64,000 nt of DNA from Neotamlana nanhaiensis (GTDB lineage Bacteria > Bacteroidota > Bacteroidia > Flavobacteriales > Flavobacteriaceae), in assembly GCF_000943555.1 (NCBI RefSeq), contig NZ_JTDV01000008.1, forward strand, positions 62,001-126,000, read 5' to 3'. A program made the translations under genes and the position numbers. The notes under the pieces are model-generated. The model did not search any database, was not told where the DNA came from, and saw only the letters and a program-made list of their open reading frames with translations. Shown here piece by piece: positions 61,123-64,000 of this stretch; within the stretch, counting starts at the first letter, position 1; every line of letters starts with the position of its first letter.

Positions 61123-62292
61123 ATGAGCAAGAAAAACCATTTTGAAACCGAAGCTATAAGAACACAGACAGAAACTAGTCAGTTTTCAGAGCATTCCGTA
61201 CCATTATACTTAACCTCAGGGTTTGTATTTGATGATGCCGAAGAAATGCGAGCTTCGTTTGCCGAGGAAAAACAACGCGATTTATATAGTCGTTATAGTA
61301 ATCCTAATGTAAACGAGTTTATAGAAAAAGTATGCAAAATGGAAGGTGCCGAAAGCGGTTTTGCATTCGCCAGTGGTATGGCTGCAGTGTTTTCAACGTT
61401 TGCTACGCTTTTAAATGCTGGAGATCATGTGTTGTCTTGCAGTTCGGTATTTGGTGCAACACACGGGTTGTTTACCAAATATTTACCAAAATGGAATATT
61501 GAATGCTCATATTTCAATATCAATGAAGTTGAAACAATTGAAAGCTTAATTCAACCCAATACTAAGTTTATTTACGCCGAAACACCAACAAATCCGGGTG
61601 TCGATGTGTTAGACTTAGAGTTTTTAAGCGCGTTGTGTAAAAAGCATAATTTACTATTGGTGATTGATAACTGTTTTGCAACGCCATATTTACAAAACCC
61701 AATAAAACATGGTGCCGATTTGGTAATCCACTCAGCAACTAAGTTAATGGATGGTCAAGGGCGCGTACTTGGTGGTGTTACAGTAGGTAAAAAGGAGTTG
61801 ATTCGTGAAATTTATTTATTCTCACGATTAACAGGGCCATCAATGAGTGCGTTTAATGCTTGGGTGTTATCAAAATCGCTTGAAACTTTGGCTGTTCGTG
61901 TAGAAAAGCACTGCGAAAATGCACTAAAAATTGCTGAGTTTTTAGAAAATCACCCCAAAGTAAATTGGGTAAAATATCCATTTTTAAAATCGCATCCTAA
62001 ATATGAAATCGCTAAAAAGCAAATGCGATTAGGTGGTAATATTATTGCTTTTGAAGTAAAAGGTGGCATTGAAGGCGGACGTAACTTTTTCGATAGTATA
62101 AAATTATGTTCATTATCAGCCAATTTAGGTGATACAAGAACCATTGTAACGCATCCGGCAAGTACAACGCACGCTAAAGTTGAAGATGATGTAAAAGCAG
62201 CAGTTGGTATTACAAACGGTATGGTGCGTATTTCGGTTGGGTTGGAGCATGTAGATGATATTATTGCAGATTTAAATCAAGCATTAAACTAA
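61123..62292 (+). CDS. metZ: O-succinylhomoserine/O-acetylhomoserine sulfhydrylase (trans-sulfuration PLP enzyme)
   Basis: 389 residues from the ATG at 61123 (MSKKNHFETEAIRTQTETSQF); a GTG at 61102 is in frame but less likely. Fold type I PLP enzyme of the Cys/Met family: YSRYSNPNVNEF (55-66), FASGMAAVFST (82-92), and the PLP lysine Lys207 in VIHSATKLMDGQGRVLGG. The sequence resembles MetZ more than cystathionine gamma-synthase; with metY upstream the organism has two sulfhydrylase-type genes behind the same leader. Whether it prefers succinyl- or acetylhomoserine cannot be read from sequence; the neighbouring MetX suggests acetyl. Confidence 0.9.
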   Translation: MSKKNHFETEAIRTQTETSQFSEHSVPLYLTSGFVFDDAEEMRASFAEEKQRDLYSRYSNPNVNEFIEKVCKMEGAESGFAFASGMAAVFSTFATLLNAGDHVLSCSSVFGATHGLFTKYLPKWNIECSYFNINEVETIESLIQPNTKFIYAETPTNPGVDVLDLEFLSALCKKHNLLLVIDNCFATPYLQNPIKHGADLVIHSATKLMDGQGRVLGGVTVGKKELIREIYLFSRLTGPSMSAFNAWVLSKSLETLAVRVEKHCENALKIAEFLENHPKVNWVKYPFLKSHPKYEIAKKQMRLGGNIIAFEVKGGIEGGRNFFDSIKLCSLSANLGDTRTIVTHPASTTHAKVEDDVKAAVGITNGMVRISVGLEHVDDIIADLNQALN

Positions 62293-62297
62293 AAATC

Positions 62298-63092
62298 ATG
62301 CGACTATTTACTATTGATGCGTTTACAAATACACCTTTTAAAGGGAATCCTGCGGCGGTTTGTGTTTTAGACGAACCATTAACCGAAGCCGAATACATCG
62401 ATATTGCTCAGGAAATGAATCTTTCTGAAACAGCATACGTGTATCTCGAAAATGGAGAATATCAATTACGTTGGTTTACACCAGAAGCAGAAATTGATTT
62501 ATGTGGTCACGCTACATTAGCAACAGCCAAAGTGCTTTTCGATATTTATAATGTAGCACAGGAAGAACTAGCTTTCAACACACGAAGCGGCATTTTAACC
62601 GTAAAGCAAGCTGGTAAATTTTTAGAAATGAATTTCCCGATAGGGTATTTAAATCAGGTTTCAAATGAAGATGCACTTTCAGAAGAAGCTCTGGGCGCAA
62701 AACCTGTTGAAATTTGGCAGGATAAATCGTGGTGTCTAATAAAGTTAGAGAATGATGAAGCGCTTAAAAATTTAACGCCAAATTTCAATTTGCTAAAAAC
62801 ACATCAGCAAACCATGTTTATTGTTACGGCAAAATCTTCCGATGTTAATTATGATTTCTTGTCGCGTTTTTTCGGTCCTTCCGTGGGTATAAACGAAGAT
62901 CCGGTAACAGGTTCTGCGCATTGTTATTTAGCGAGTTATTGGTCAGAAGTACTTAATAAAAAAACATTAAAAGCTCATCAAGCCTCAAAACGAGGTGGCG
63001 ATGTGTTTTGTGAAGTTGTTGAAAATAACCGTGTGTTATTGCGTGGTGAAAGCGTTATTATGAGCGAGATAAAATCAATGTGGACTAAGTAA
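62298..63092 (+). CDS. PhzF-family isomerase/epimerase
   Basis: 264 residues. The family start RLFTIDAFTNTPFKGNPAAVCVL (2-24), NLSETAYVY with the catalytic Glu at about residue 46, and WFTPEAEIDLCGHATLATAKVLF (about 59-81) are conserved, as is DPVTGSAHCYLASYW in the second half. PhzF-like enzymes catalyse isomerisation with the fold of diaminopimelate epimerase. The gene lies 5 nt after metZ, so it is co-transcribed with the methionine genes, but the substrate is unknown. Confidence 0.88.
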   Translation: MRLFTIDAFTNTPFKGNPAAVCVLDEPLTEAEYIDIAQEMNLSETAYVYLENGEYQLRWFTPEAEIDLCGHATLATAKVLFDIYNVAQEELAFNTRSGILTVKQAGKFLEMNFPIGYLNQVSNEDALSEEALGAKPVEIWQDKSWCLIKLENDEALKNLTPNFNLLKTHQQTMFIVTAKSSDVNYDFLSRFFGPSVGINEDPVTGSAHCYLASYWSEVLNKKTLKAHQASKRGGDVFCEVVENNRVLLRGESVIMSEIKSMWTK

Positions 63093-63112
63093 ATAATACT
63101 TATATTAGCACC

Positions 63113-63529
63113 ATGCTTTCCAAGAAAACTAAATACGGACTAAAAGCGCTAACCTTTATTGCGCGCAGTACAGACGAAAATCCTGTACAGGTAAGTGCTA
63201 TTGCAAAAAGCGAGCAAATACCTCAAAAGTTTTTAGAAAGCATTCTACTTACCTTAAAAAAATCAGGGATTTTAGGTTCTAAAAAAGGGAAACACGGCGG
63301 TTATTATTTAAGAGTTAGTCCAGAAGAAATATTAATGACCGAAGTGATGCGTGTTCTCGAAGGCCCCATAGCTATGGTGTCATGTGTGAGCCTAAATTTC
63401 TACGAAAAGTGCGACGATTGTGCCGATGAACATGCTTGTAGTGTTAATAAACTCATGATTCAAGTGCGTGATAGCACACTTAACGTATTTAGAAATACCA
63501 CTTTAGCAGATCTTTCTGGTCAGAATTAA
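63113..63529 (+). CDS. Rrf2-family transcriptional regulator with cysteine cluster
   Basis: 138 residues. N-terminal winged helix (MLSKKTKYGLKALTFIARS, then VQVSAIAKSEQIPQKFLESILLTLKKSGIL) and C-terminal part with Cys91, Cys100, Cys103 and Cys109 in SCVSLNFYEKCDDCADEHAC. The spacing resembles the Fe-S-binding cysteines of IscR/RsrR types. It sits between the sulfur-metabolism genes metZ and cysH, and a putative operator overlaps the cysH promoter, so it is predicted to control sulfate assimilation. The signal (Fe-S status, cysteine or O-acetylserine) is not known. Confidence 0.9.
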   Translation: MLSKKTKYGLKALTFIARSTDENPVQVSAIAKSEQIPQKFLESILLTLKKSGILGSKKGKHGGYYLRVSPEEILMTEVMRVLEGPIAMVSCVSLNFYEKCDDCADEHACSVNKLMIQVRDSTLNVFRNTTLADLSGQN

Positions 63530-63643
63530 CTAAACATATTGTAAAATAAGCAGTGTTTTACAATCATTTTTAACTATTTACGGGACAAATATTAAAATAT
63601 TCTAAAAAATTAAAAATCTGCTTTTTAGTTTCAATATATGTCT

Positions 63644-63674
63644 TATATTTGTAATTCCTATTAAATCGATAGGA
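63644..63674 (+). promoter_or_regulatory. cysH promoter with inverted-repeat operator candidate
   Basis: TATATTTG at 63644-63651 is a perfect -7 element. Just downstream, at the expected start site, TCCTAT (63656-63661) and ATAGGA (63669-63674) form a 6-bp inverted repeat with a 7-nt spacer. Its position right after the Rrf2 gene and on the start site suggests an Rrf2-family operator. No clear -33 element. Confidence 0.55.
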
Positions 63675-63699
63675 TTAATGTAAAAAATAAAATTAACGT

Positions 63700-64000
63700 A
63701 TGTTAGGACACGAATTAGATATCGAACTTTGGAATAAAAAATTACGTAATTTATCTCCAGACGAGATTATTAAATGGGCATTAAACCTTACCGATAATAG
63801 AATAGTAACAACAAGTTTTGGTATATATTCAGCTGTTTTGTTAAGTACTTTAACAAAGCACGACGAAACTATAAAAGTAATATGGTGCGATACGTTATAC
63901 AACGAGCCAGATACTTACGATCATGCCAATAACTTAATTGAAAAATATAAACTAAACATCCAAAAATATCAACCTTTAAAAACAAAGGAAGAAATCGATT
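63700..64000 (+). CDS. cysH: Phosphoadenylyl-sulfate (PAPS/APS) reductase, 3' end beyond the window
   Basis: The first about 100 residues of a CysH-like protein from ATG 63700 (MLGHELDIELWNKKLRNLSPDEIIKWAL). RIVTTSFGIYSAVLLSTLTKHDETIKVIWCDTLYNEPDTYDHANNLIEKY is the ATP-pyrophosphatase-like fold with the SFG(I/A) P-loop variant (TTSFGIYSA) of PAPS/APS reductases. It reduces activated sulfate to sulfite. The gene continues past the end. It lies downstream of the Rrf2 regulator with its own promoter. Confidence 0.92.
   Translation, partial: MLGHELDIELWNKKLRNLSPDEIIKWALNLTDNRIVTTSFGIYSAVLLSTLTKHDETIKVIWCDTLYNEPDTYDHANNLIEKYKLNIQKYQPLKTKEEID

Overview
The window is an AT-rich stretch of a Bacteroidota chromosome, almost certainly from the family Flavobacteriaceae. 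Supporting signs are TAnnTTTG-type -7 promoter elements instead of TATAAT, start codons without Shine-Dalgarno sequences, a short primary sigma factor next to rpsU, a PorG-type gliding/type IX secretion protein beside uppS, N-succinylornithine-type arginine genes, and many flavobacterial interspersed extragenic repeats. I see no prophage, insertion sequence, CRISPR array or plasmid function. The content is mostly core metabolism and housekeeping; the unusual material is in the regulatory leaders, the gene fusions and the repeats.

Layout. 1-4.6 kb: uppS (cut by the window edge), porG-like, nadK and a CBS-domain gene on the minus strand, divergent from pdxJ, an esterase and a small membrane protein. 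4.6-8.3 kb: protein quality control, tig-clpP-clpX. 8.3-17.2 kb: mainly minus-strand envelope and housekeeping genes (OmpA/PD40 protein, GH3 family, rpsU, rpoD, AsmA-like, queuosine precursor transporter). 17.3-26.4 kb: folK-deoxynucleoside kinase fusion, ArsR regulator, LLM oxidoreductase, orphan GH28 lipoprotein, a three-gene overlapping block ending in a SpoU methyltransferase, and mutS. 26.4-26.7 kb: tRNA-Gly(GCC) and tRNA-Leu(TAA) behind one promoter.

27.4-63 kb is a large amino-acid block. metK (minus) is preceded by a SAM-II-type riboswitch. Back-to-back with it is the isoleucine/valine operon ilvD-ilvB-ilvN-ilvC(-ilvA), which has a 20-residue Ile/Val-rich leader peptide and an attenuator hairpin. 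After a GapN-like dehydrogenase comes a complete arginine/proline cluster: GNAT, argG, argC, proC, argD, an unknown secreted protein, proA, proB, argF', argB, argE, argH. A structured leader or small RNA with its own strong promoter precedes it, and most of its gaps carry different extragenic repeats. leuB and leuA follow on the minus strand. A SAM-I riboswitch then leads metY, a trifunctional fusion of homoserine acetyltransferase, aspartokinase and homoserine dehydrogenase, metZ, a PhzF protein, an Rrf2 regulator and the start of the PAPS reductase gene cysH.

How the parts work together: the block converts aspartate and threonine to homoserine, methionine and isoleucine, pyruvate to valine and leucine, and glutamate to arginine and proline. 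Regulation is mostly predicted at the RNA level (two different SAM riboswitch classes, one peptide attenuator, one unidentified leader RNA), plus a probable Rrf2 operator at cysH.

The best candidates for undescribed biology are the ilv peptide attenuator (28.9-29.1 kb), the unassigned RNA ahead of the arginine cluster (38.2-38.5 kb), and the MetX-AK-HDH fusion whose TTG start directly abuts an interspersed repeat (57.5-61.0 kb). All assignments come from reading the sequence and from memory of protein families; no database search was run.
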